A DNA stretch of 5,301 nucleotides from Octadecabacter sp. (GCA_018500065.2 JAHBAO020000380.1:1-5301); one strand, 5' to 3'; shown: positions 1 through 5,200, numbered from the stretch's first letter. The notes: a model not told the origin generated them from the sequence alone. A program made the numbers and translations.

Positions 1-304
1 GCGCACCTATGGCGCGGGGTATTGGCCAACATTGTTCAAACTACGCCTACCCGCCGCCTTGCCCTTCATCTTTAACGGGCTCAAGATCGCGACGACACTT
101 GCCTTAATCGGCGCCATTGTTGCTGAATTTTTTGGCTCGCCGACTGTTGGTATGGGCTTTCGCATCTCAACATCTGTCGGCCAACTTGCGCTTGATATGG
201 TCTGGGCGGAGATTGTGGTCGCCGCCCTCGCGGGGTCGGCATTTTATGGGGCTATGGCATTTTTCGAAAAGCGGGTGACATTCTGGCACCCGTCACAACG
301 ATAA
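1..304 (+). CDS. ABC transporter permease, C-terminal part (5' end cut off by window)
   Basis: This is the last 100 codons of an inner-membrane permease of the BPD_transp_1 type, read from base 2 and ending with TAA at 302-304. The frame is open to the window edge, so the true start lies outside. The first residues visible include YGAGYWPTLFKLRLPAALP, which is the latter half of the cytoplasmic EAA loop (conserved Gly followed by the terminal Leu-Pro) that docks on the ATPase. Two hydrophobic segments follow, GLKIATTLALIGAIVAEFFG and AEIVVAALAGSAFYGAMAFF, then a short basic tail. The layout fits the end of permeases of the nitrate/sulfonate/hydroxymethylpyrimidine group. It lies 47 bp upstream of a binding-protein gene on the same strand, so the two are probably co-transcribed and encode parts of the same importer. 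An internal TTG start at 32 would leave only a fragment and is not used. Substrate is not determinable from this part. Confidence 0.9.
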   Translation, partial: RTYGAGYWPTLFKLRLPAALPFIFNGLKIATTLALIGAIVAEFFGSPTVGMGFRISTSVGQLALDMVWAEIVVAALAGSAFYGAMAFFEKRVTFWHPSQR

Positions 305-340
305 GACCCTGAACAATCGGGGCGTTCCTGAAACAGACTT

Positions 341-347
341 AGGAGGT
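341..347 (+). promoter_or_regulatory. Strong Shine-Dalgarno of the substrate-binding protein gene
   Basis: AGGAGGT is a full match to the anti-Shine-Dalgarno sequence and ends four bases before the ATG at 352. It fixes that start, and it suggests stronger translation of the binding protein than of the permease, as expected for a periplasmic receptor needed in excess. Confidence 0.85.
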
Positions 348-351
348 CAAC

Positions 352-1344
352 ATGAAGACGACATTCACAACAGCAGCATTGGCTGCATTACTGGGTACCA
401 CTGCGCTGGCCGACGGCCACGCAAACGATGTCACGTTGCAATTACAGTGGGTCACGCAAGCACAATTCGCGGGCTACTACGTCGCGCTCGACCAAGGGTT
501 CTACGACGCTGAAGGTCTGAACGTAACGATCCTTCCCGGTGGCCCTGACATTGCACCACCGCAGGTTCTTGCGGGGGGCGGCGCCGACATCATGCTGAAC
601 TGGATGCCATCTGCGTTGGCAGCCCGTGAGAAAGGTCTGCCCGTGGTTAACATCGCGCAGCCGTTCACGTCCTCCGGTCTGATGCTGACATGCTGGAAAG
701 ACACCGGCATTGAAAGCGTCGAAGACTTCCGCGGCAAGACCATTGGCGTTTGGTTCTTCGGCAATGAATACCCCTTCCTCAGCTGGATGAGCCAAGTCGG
801 TATCGGCACTGAAGGTGGCGAAGATGGCGTGACGGTCTTGAAGCAAGGATTCAACGTTGATCCACTGCTGAACCGCGAGGCCGACTGTATTTCAACGATG
901 ACCTACAACGAATACGGTCAGGTTTTGGACGCTGGTGTAAACCCAGATGAGTTGGTGACGTTCAAATACGAAGACCAAGGCGTCGCGACACTTGAGGACG
1001 GCATCTATGCGCTGGAAGAAAACCTTGATGATCCGGTGTTTGTCGACAAAATGGTACGTTTCGTGCGCGCATCTATGGCTGGCTGGCGCTACGCCGAAGA
1101 GAACGTCGAAGAGGCCGCTGCGATCATCATCGAGTATGATGAAACAGGTGCACAGTCTGAAGCCGCGCAAGCCCGCATGATGGGTGAAATCGCCAAACTG
1201 ACAGAGGGCAGCACAGGTGCGTTGGATGTCCAAGCATACGAGCGCACAGTCGCCACTTTGCTGGCTGGCGGGTCTGATCCAGTGATCTCAATGGCGCCAG
1301 AGGGTGCTTACACCACGGCGATCACGGACCAAGCGGTCGAGTAA
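352..1344 (+). CDS. ABC transporter periplasmic substrate-binding protein, NMT1/THI5-like family
   Basis: This encodes a 330-residue secreted receptor of the SsuA/THI5-like (NMT1) superfamily, which delivers small organic solutes to an ABC permease. Residues 1-20 form a Sec signal peptide with a hydrophobic core and an Ala-Leu-Ala cleavage site before Asp21-Gly-His. Mature landmarks are LQLQWVTQAQFAGYYVALDQ (29-48), a GFY-x-AEGL-x-V motif (49-58), a Gly-rich turn before ADIMLNW (78-84), WFFGNEYP (134-141) and TYNEYGQVL (184-192). The YNEY motif and the Trp- and Phe-rich N-terminal strand are typical of members that bind aromatic or heterocyclic ligands. Two cysteines (114 and 179) could pair in the periplasm. 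The gene follows the permease by 47 bp and is the last of its operon, with a terminator 18 bp after the stop. In Rhodobacteraceae I recall similar proteins next to pyrimidine-degradation (dihydropyrimidinase) genes, so pyrimidine or hydroxymethylpyrimidine uptake is plausible. Riboflavin or another solute cannot be excluded. Confidence 0.9.
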   Translation: MKTTFTTAALAALLGTTALADGHANDVTLQLQWVTQAQFAGYYVALDQGFYDAEGLNVTILPGGPDIAPPQVLAGGGADIMLNWMPSALAAREKGLPVVNIAQPFTSSGLMLTCWKDTGIESVEDFRGKTIGVWFFGNEYPFLSWMSQVGIGTEGGEDGVTVLKQGFNVDPLLNREADCISTMTYNEYGQVLDAGVNPDELVTFKYEDQGVATLEDGIYALEENLDDPVFVDKMVRFVRASMAGWRYAEENVEEAAAIIIEYDETGAQSEAAQARMMGEIAKLTEGSTGALDVQAYERTVATLLAGGSDPVISMAPEGAYTTAITDQAVE

Positions 1345-1362
1345 ACTTAGGACTTAGAAGGT

Positions 1363-1396
1363 AAAAGGGCCGGAGCAGTGATGCTCCGGCCCTTTT
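1363..1396. terminator. Bidirectional intrinsic terminator between convergent operons
   Basis: A perfect inverted repeat has 15-base arms at 1363-1377 and 1382-1396, closed by the tetraloop GTGA. The arms begin with A4 and end with T4 around a GC-rich core (GGGCCGGAGCA), so the RNA from either strand ends in a stable stem followed by U residues. It begins 18 bp after the binding-protein stop and ends 21 bp from the tauC stop. It therefore serves both converging operons, and it is the only feature in the 73-bp gap between them. Confidence 0.95.
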
Positions 1397-1417
1397 CATA
1401 TCTTGCGGAAAGTGGCG

Positions 1418-2962
1418 TTAGCCTTTGCCTTTCCACGGTACCAATCGGCGTTCTGCCATGCGCATCAGCATGTCGATGCCAAAGCCAACGACACCGATGA
1501 TAATCACGCCCATCAAAATGATGTCCGTGCTTTGGAACTTGGACGCGGTGGTGATCATCTTACCGATCCCCTCCTCGGCGGCGACCAGTTCGGCGGCCAC
1601 AACAGTACCCCAGCACACACCCATCGCGACACGCGCGCCGGTGAAGATTTCCGGCAAGCTGTTGGGGATGATGACATGGCGCAGGATTTGCCATTTGGAC
1701 GCCCCCAGAGAGTAAGCCGCGTGAACCTTGGTAATGCGGACACCTGACACACCCGCACGGGCCGCAATGGCCATGATCCATAGCGCGGCGAGGAACAGCA
1801 GGAAGATCTTGCCGACTTCACCAATACCGAACCAGATGATGACCAGCGGGATCAACGCGAGCGGGGGAACAGGCCGCATGAATTCCACGATCGGGTCGAA
1901 CCAACCACGGAACCAGTTGGACAAGCCCATCGCGTACCCCAGCGGAATCCCGATCGCCGCGCCGAGCATGAAGCCCACGATCACACGGAACAACGAGAAA
2001 CCAAGGTGAACCGTCAGATAGACGTTCTGATAGCCATACTTGGCCACTTCGATAAATCGGAACCAAACCGCCTCAGGGGCAGGAAGATACAATGGTTGCA
2101 TCTGCCAGCCTTGATTAGGTGAGACATTGAGAGTGCCGCGATCCGTGACTGCAACATTAGCAAAGCCGATATCAAATGTAGGAGGCGTCTGCGTTAAGTT
2201 GCCTTCGTCATCACGAAGGCTGGAATCAAACTCGAATTCCTGACCATTAATCGCCACAATCCGTGCACCATCATCGCGACGGGTCACATCATCATTAGAG
2301 TCCCATGCAACGATCTCACTGCGGTAAACCGTGATCTCGACCGCGTCGTTCTTGGCAAAACCATCGCCGGCATCAACTTCAGCATTGATTGAGTCTTCGC
2401 CTGCCTTCAGAACATCGACCCGCACAGTTGCGTCATCGCGGTTTCCGTCAGCGTCTTGCGCTGTGTAAGTGAAAGTCTCCTGACCGACGAAAGGCGCAGG
2501 AAGGTGCATAAACTTCGGGATCAAGATAGAGCCGGTGAAGGAACACCAGATCACAAAGATCAACCCGACCGATAAAATCGATGCAGCCGTTTCCGAACGG
2601 ACCGCGCTTTCGTCACCGAATGTCACTGTCTTAAGCGATGTGTAATCGCGTGTCGGCGTCAGTAAGGTTTTGATCGCCCGCCAGAACACCATGAACAGCA
2701 AAACCATACCGACATAGCCGGCCAGATAGGGCACTGCGTTGAGCGCTCCCAACAAGACGTTACCGGTTTCTGTCCAAAGTTCGCTGAACAAGGTGCCGAA
2801 TTGAAACGAGATAATTTCCCAAGTTGAAGCGACTTCGCATCCAGAAGGCGGCGTGAAACCAGCCTCAAGGGTTTGACCTTCGGGAATCGTGACAGCGCGC
2901 AATTGTGAGACGACTTCGCCGAGGCGTTCGCGCGTACAGACGAGGTTTACAGTTCCAGCCAT
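1418..2962 (-). CDS. tauC: Taurine-type ABC transporter permease TauC, enlarged, with a periplasmic domain inserted in the core
   Basis: This is the inner-membrane channel subunit of the taurine/sulfonate importer. The C-terminal part (about residues 288-514) closely follows E. coli TauC as I remember it: the MRPVPPLALIPLVIIWFGIG segment (362-381), the EAA loop YSLGASKWQILRHVIIPNSLP (417-437, broken off here), FTGARVAMGVCWGTVVAAEL and the terminal RRLVPW. Core helices lie near 127-149, 317-346, 362-380, 384-402, 440-463 and 479-500. E. coli TauC has 275 residues and this protein has 514. The excess is (a) residues 1-126, with one extra predicted helix at 67-94 preceded by 66 polar residues containing Cys9 and Cys42, and (b) residues about 150-290, an acidic, beta-rich, probably periplasmic domain between core helices 1 and 2. 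The start is supported by GGGGAGGA nine bases upstream and by one-base spacing from the tauB stop. The frame is unbroken throughout. TauC family membership is clear; taurine as substrate is inferred from the operon. Confidence 0.88.
   Translation of the reverse strand: MAGTVNLVCTRERLGEVVSQLRAVTIPEGQTLEAGFTPPSGCEVASTWEIISFQFGTLFSELWTETGNVLLGALNAVPYLAGYVGMVLLFMVFWRAIKTLLTPTRDYTSLKTVTFGDESAVRSETAASILSVGLIFVIWCSFTGSILIPKFMHLPAPFVGQETFTYTAQDADGNRDDATVRVDVLKAGEDSINAEVDAGDGFAKNDAVEITVYRSEIVAWDSNDDVTRRDDGARIVAINGQEFEFDSSLRDDEGNLTQTPPTFDIGFANVAVTDRGTLNVSPNQGWQMQPLYLPAPEAVWFRFIEVAKYGYQNVYLTVHLGFSLFRVIVGFMLGAAIGIPLGYAMGLSNWFRGWFDPIVEFMRPVPPLALIPLVIIWFGIGEVGKIFLLFLAALWIMAIAARAGVSGVRITKVHAAYSLGASKWQILRHVIIPNSLPEIFTGARVAMGVCWGTVVAAELVAAEEGIGKMITTASKFQSTDIILMGVIIIGVVGFGIDMLMRMAERRLVPWKGKG
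2093..2515 (-). other. Extra extracytoplasmic beta-rich domain encoded within tauC (residues about 150-290)
   Basis: This part of TauC replaces the short loop between core helices 1 and 2. It opens with GQETFTYTAQDADGNRDD (160-177) followed by ATVRVDV, a pattern resembling the final strands of bacterial cadherin/VCBS-like repeats (Phe-Thr-Tyr-Thr, then Asp-x-Asp-Gly-Asn, then an alternating Val strand). Further alternating strands follow (AVEITVYRSEIVAW, ARIVAINGQEFEF, VAVTDRGTLNV), with many Asp and Glu. No hydrophobic helix lies inside it. By hand count the part at 2101-2340 is about 50% GC, against about 58% at 1681-1860 in the core-coding part. Domain assignment is by pattern only. Confidence 0.6.
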
Positions 2963-2963
2963 G

Positions 2964-3770
2964 TTATGCGTCCTCCCCTGTGCGGCCCATAATTTCTTCT
3001 TCCATGTCCCAAATCATGTTGAGGATTTCGTCGCGCTTGGTGCCAAAATCTGGGTGCTTTTTGACCTCACGCAGATCGGCATGTACGCCAAGTTCTGCAA
3101 AAGGTAGGTTGTATTCTTTGTGGATACGTCCTGGGCGCGGCGCCATCACGATCAGGCGTTCGCCAAGTAACAGCGCTTCTTCAACAGAGTGGGTGATCAG
3201 GATGATCGTTTTACCTGTTTCCTTCCACAACTTCAGCACGAGGCTTTGCATCTTTTCACGCGTCAATGCATCAAGCGCGCCAAGGGGTTCGTCCATCAAG
3301 ATGACATCAGGATCATTGGCGAGGCAGCGGGCCAAAGCCACACGCTGCTGCATCCCGCCAGACAGTTCGTAAACCATCTTTTCTTTGAAGTCTTGCAGGC
3401 CAACCACGTCAAGCAAGTGGTCTACGTTGCCCATATAGTCGGCTTTTTTCTTGCCTGCCATGCGCGGGCCAAAGCTGACGTTGTCACGAACCGACATCCA
3501 CTCAAACAGCGCACCCGCTTGAAAAACCATGCCGCGCTCGGCGTCTGGCCCTGCGATCTCGTGGCCGTTCAGGATCAGCTTACCGTCGGTTTGGGCAAGA
3601 AACCCCGCAACGATGTTCAGAAGTGTTGTCTTACCGCAGCCGGATGGACCAAGTACGCTAAGCAGTTCACCCTGTTTGAGGTCGATTGAAACGTCTTGAA
3701 GTGCTTGCACATGGCCGCCGTTTGGCAACTCAAAGCGCATCGACAGACCTTGAATAGATAATCCGTTCAT
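2964..3770 (-). CDS. tauB: Taurine-type ABC transporter ATP-binding protein TauB
   Basis: This is the cytoplasmic ATPase that powers the importer by docking on the EAA loop of TauC. It has 268 residues, close to the usual 255-270 for this group. All ABC motifs are intact: Walker A GPSGCGKTT (41-49), Q-loop Gln84 in VFQAGALFEW, signature LSGGMQQR (136-143), Walker B VILMDEP (156-162), D-loop GALDALT (164-170) and H-loop His194 in ITHSVEEAL. The closing region MAPRPGRIHKEYNLPF is characteristic of the nitrate/sulfonate/taurine ATPase subfamily (TauB/SsuB/NrtD). It lies 124 bp downstream of tauA and one base upstream of tauC on the same strand. The start has AGGAA (3780-3784) nine bases upstream; the spacer between that site and the ATG is an unusual run of seven C. 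Function as an importer ATPase is certain from motifs, and taurine specificity comes from context. Confidence 0.93.
   Translation of the reverse strand: MNGLSIQGLSMRFELPNGGHVQALQDVSIDLKQGELLSVLGPSGCGKTTLLNIVAGFLAQTDGKLILNGHEIAGPDAERGMVFQAGALFEWMSVRDNVSFGPRMAGKKKADYMGNVDHLLDVVGLQDFKEKMVYELSGGMQQRVALARCLANDPDVILMDEPLGALDALTREKMQSLVLKLWKETGKTIILITHSVEEALLLGERLIVMAPRPGRIHKEYNLPFAELGVHADLREVKKHPDFGTKRDEILNMIWDMEEEIMGRTGEDA
2971..2978 (-). promoter_or_regulatory. Shine-Dalgarno fixing the tauC start inside the tauB 3' end
   Basis: On the minus strand GGGGAGGA lies within the last codons of tauB and ends about nine bases before the tauC ATG. It supports starting TauC with its long N-terminal segment rather than at an internal codon, and it implies translational coupling of tauC to tauB across a one-base gap. 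Confidence 0.75.
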
Positions 3771-3772
3771 TT

Positions 3773-3784
3773 GGGGGGGTTCCT
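3773..3784 (-). promoter_or_regulatory. tauB ribosome-binding site with a seven-C spacer
   Basis: On the minus strand AGGAA (3784-3780) is followed by seven consecutive C (3779-3773) and AA before the ATG at 3770. Spacing is normal at nine bases. Homopolymer length change would alter the SD-to-start distance without touching the reading frame, so it could tune TauB translation; there is no direct evidence that it does. Confidence 0.6.
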
Positions 3785-3803
3785 AGCGCAGTAGCGCGAA
3801 ATT

Positions 3804-3822
3804 GGGTGGGGTGGGGGGTTGG
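3804..3822 (+). repeat. G-rich tract in the tauA-tauB spacer (possible G-quadruplex)
   Basis: The plus strand carries GGG, GGGG, GGGGGG and GG runs separated by only one or two T, and another run of seven G lies nearby at 3773-3779. The plus strand is the template strand of the tau operon, so the mRNA copy is C-rich. A two-layer quadruplex is possible with the listed runs. A three-layer form would need the more distant G7 run and a long loop. Confidence 0.45.
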
Positions 3823-3847
3823 TCAGGTCTGGCGCCCTGTCCATAAG

Positions 3848-3880
3848 AAAACGAGGGCCGAGCGCGCATGCGCCAGGCCC
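3848..3880 (-). terminator. Hairpin with short U tract after tauA (attenuator or 3'-end stabiliser)
   Basis: Read on the minus strand, a stem with arms at 3880-3870 and 3865-3855 (GGGCC-T-GGCGC against GCGCT-C-GGCCC, one mismatch and one G-U) closes a four-base loop, and U4 follows three bases later at 3851-3848. It starts 14 bp after the tauA stop. Because tauB and tauC follow with no obvious promoter of their own, this is more likely a partial terminator or RNase-blocking structure that raises tauA mRNA over tauBC than a true operon end. Confidence 0.65.
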
Positions 3881-3894
3881 CCGACTTTTAGATC

Positions 3895-4896
3895 TTACAT
3901 GTCGTTGGCGGAAGCCAATGGACCTGTGTTGATTGCACCCTCATAGGAGTCCAGAGCGGCGTCGATTGAACCCGCTTCAACGAAGACATCTGCCACACCT
4001 TTCAGGTAAGCGGGTGCAGATTCACCAAGCCAAGCAGCGCCAAGCTGCTCGTCAACGGATGGGAACACGAATGTCGCCATTGTTGCAGCAGTCGCTTCAG
4101 CGTCCATACCAGCGTCTTGTGCGATAACAGGCAGCATTTCGTCTGCCATGTCGCCAGCGTTCCACATTGCGTTGGCTTCAGCTGTCACTGCGAGGAACTT
4201 GGCAACTGTTTCGCCGTTTTCTGCAACCCAAGCCGTTGGTGCAGATGTTACGTCGAACACCAGAATGCCGAGGGCCGTTTTCTCGTCGCCAGTCATCAGC
4301 GTGTTACCGCTTTCCAATGCGCGACGCAGCGAACCGCCCCAACCACACATCATGTCGATAGATCCCTGTGCAAGTGCAGCAGCAGAATCTGGTGGAGACA
4401 TGTCGACGACTTCGAGGGAAGACACATCAACGCCGAAGTGGTCCATCTGGCGCAAGAAGCCGTAGTGCGCAGCTGTGCCGAGCGGGACAGCAACCTTGGA
4501 GCCCGCGAGATCGGCTACAGAAGATGCGTCGATTTCGAGGTCGGAACGGACAACGCAGTTGTCGTTGTCAGCATAAGACACAGCAACGTCGAGCATCTGC
4601 AGGTCTTGGCCTGCGGATGTTGCGACTACGAATGGTGGAACACCTTGGGACACGGACAGCTGAACGTCGCCGGATGCCATCGCTGCGGACATGGCTGTAC
4701 CAGTGTCAAAGGACACCCAGTTGATTTCCATGCCGAGGGCTTCTTCGTATGTGCCCTGAACTTTTGCGTACTGGAACGGCATTGGCCACTCAAGGAAGTA
4801 GCCGACCGTGATTGCGTGGCCGTCTGCCATAGCGGTTGAGCCGGTCAGAGCGGCGACTGCGCTAAGAACGATAGCACCAGTTGTTTTCTTGAACAT
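3895..4896 (-). CDS. tauA: Taurine-type ABC transporter periplasmic binding protein TauA
   Basis: This is a 333-residue secreted receptor that binds taurine or a related sulfonate and hands it to TauC. Residues 1-24 are a Sec signal peptide (MFKK, hydrophobic core, Thr-Ala-Met-Ala before Asp25-Gly-His). Mature features matching the TauA family as I remember it are VGYF near the N-terminus, FDTGTAMSAAMASGDVQL (63-80), AVPLGTAAHYGFLRQMDHFG (136-155, equivalent to the THY segment of E. coli TauA), VVDMSPPDSAAALAQGSIDM (163-182) and a Trp186-containing segment before RRALESG. Cys114 and Cys184 are the only cysteines. The frame extends upstream to a GTG at 4962, but the ATG at 4896 is chosen because it directly precedes the signal peptide and has AGGGG seven bases upstream. 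It is the first gene of the operon, with tauB and tauC downstream. Other sulfonates or taurine derivatives remain possible ligands. Confidence 0.9.
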   Translation of the reverse strand: MFKKTTGAIVLSAVAALTGSTAMADGHAITVGYFLEWPMPFQYAKVQGTYEEALGMEINWVSFDTGTAMSAAMASGDVQLSVSQGVPPFVVATSAGQDLQMLDVAVSYADNDNCVVRSDLEIDASSVADLAGSKVAVPLGTAAHYGFLRQMDHFGVDVSSLEVVDMSPPDSAAALAQGSIDMMCGWGGSLRRALESGNTLMTGDEKTALGILVFDVTSAPTAWVAENGETVAKFLAVTAEANAMWNAGDMADEMLPVIAQDAGMDAEATAATMATFVFPSVDEQLGAAWLGESAPAYLKGVADVFVEAGSIDAALDSYEGAINTGPLASANDM

Positions 4897-4903
4897 TGGG
4901 ATT

Positions 4904-4908
4904 CCCCT
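4904..4908 (-). promoter_or_regulatory. Shine-Dalgarno deciding the tauA start
   Basis: AGGGG on the minus strand lies seven bases before the ATG at 4896. The alternative GTG at 4962 has no such site and would put 22 mostly polar residues in front of a normal signal peptide, so the shorter product is preferred. Confidence 0.75.
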
Positions 4909-4957
4909 GTTGGTTGGAGCGTTACCCGATTTACTTTGGGCAACTTTATTGTTGTGC

Positions 4958-4971
4958 CTCACAGCTGTGAG
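4958..4971. promoter_or_regulatory. Perfect 14-bp palindrome in the tauA leader (candidate operator or leader hairpin)
   Basis: CTCACAGCTGTGAG is identical on both strands. It lies about 60 bp upstream of the tauA start, and just downstream of the predicted transcription start, so a protein bound there could block transcription. The half-site spacing (TCACA, GC, TGTGA) is inverted relative to a CRP/FNR site, so it is not one of those. The bound protein, if any, is unknown. Confidence 0.45.
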
Positions 4972-4990
4972 ACTTGCTTTTCGCGTGATC

Positions 4991-5020
4991 AGCCTAGGTA
5001 GCGAATGGTCGCAACGTCAA
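4991..5020 (-). promoter_or_regulatory. Predicted sigma-70-type promoter of the tauABC operon
   Basis: On the minus strand a -35 box TTGACG (5020-5015) is separated by 18 bp from a -10 box TAGGCT (4996-4991), placing transcription start near 4984 and giving a leader of about 88 bases before the tauA ATG. The -35 is five of six to consensus and the -10 is poor, which fits a promoter that needs an activator. Confidence 0.5.
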
Positions 5021-5034
5021 ATGGTTTTTCGAAA

Positions 5035-5068
5035 TTGGCCCTATTGCCGCCTGTAACTTGGCCCTATT
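5035..5068. promoter_or_regulatory. Two 11-bp direct repeats upstream of the tauA promoter, candidate TauR (MocR-type) operator
   Basis: TTGGCCCTATT occurs perfectly at 5035-5045 and 5058-5068, 23 bp apart start to start, about two helical turns, so both lie on the same DNA face. The pair ends 14 bp upstream of the predicted tauA -35 box, a position suited to an activator. The core TGGCCCTA resembles the direct repeats CTGGACYTAA reported, as I recall, for the Rhodobacter capsulatus taurine regulator TauR, matching seven of ten positions. MocR-family dimers commonly bind direct repeats. The regulator itself is not in the window. Confidence 0.55.
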
Positions 5069-5177
5069 TGGGGGCGTTTCAAACTCCTGAACGTTGCGAA
5101 AGCCCAGAACACAGCCATTTCCTCAATAAATAGTGATCATGACGTGGATCGCCTATTTTTAACTTAATACTATCGAA

Positions 5178-5200
5178 ATCCGCCCACCGAGCGGGCGGAT
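5178..5200 (-). terminator. GC-rich hairpin, possible weak terminator of a gene to the right
   Basis: The arms ATCCGCCC (5178-5185) and GGGCGGAT (5193-5200) pair perfectly around a seven-base loop. On the minus strand the stem is followed by TTTCGATAG, a short and interrupted T tract; on the plus strand purines follow, so only the leftward reading looks like a terminator. It would insulate tauA from a gene ending near 5268. Confidence 0.4.

Noticed and set aside
32..304. TTG at 32 as the start of a 90-residue protein
   Set aside because: The same frame is open to the left edge and upstream codons encode part of the conserved EAA loop, so this is the tail of a larger permease.
305..351. Short CCC/GGG pairing between the permease and binding-protein genes
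   Set aside because: The stem is only about three to four pairs with a loop of nine or more and no U tract, so it is not a supported attenuator.
1403..1747. Plus-strand open frame opposite the tauC 3' end
   Set aside because: The translation is His/Asp-rich and low in hydrophobic pattern; it starts right after the terminator with no ribosome site and is a shadow of tauC.
3189..3689. Open frame of 166 codons on the plus strand, opposite tauB
   Set aside because: It is antisense to a complete ABC ATPase with every motif intact, and its own translation shows no family features.
4117..4839. Open frame of 240 codons on the plus strand, opposite tauA
   Set aside because: It lies wholly antisense to a well-supported gene, is rich in Cys, His and Arg in the manner of a shadow frame, and has no recognisable domain.
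4897..4962. GTG at 4962 as an earlier start for TauA
   Set aside because: It has no Shine-Dalgarno, would begin inside the leader palindrome, and would place 22 polar residues before a normal signal peptide. The ATG at 4896 has a good site.
4958..4971. CRP/FNR-type site
   Set aside because: The half-sites are in the inverted order and separated by two rather than four to six bases, unlike CRP or FNR sites.
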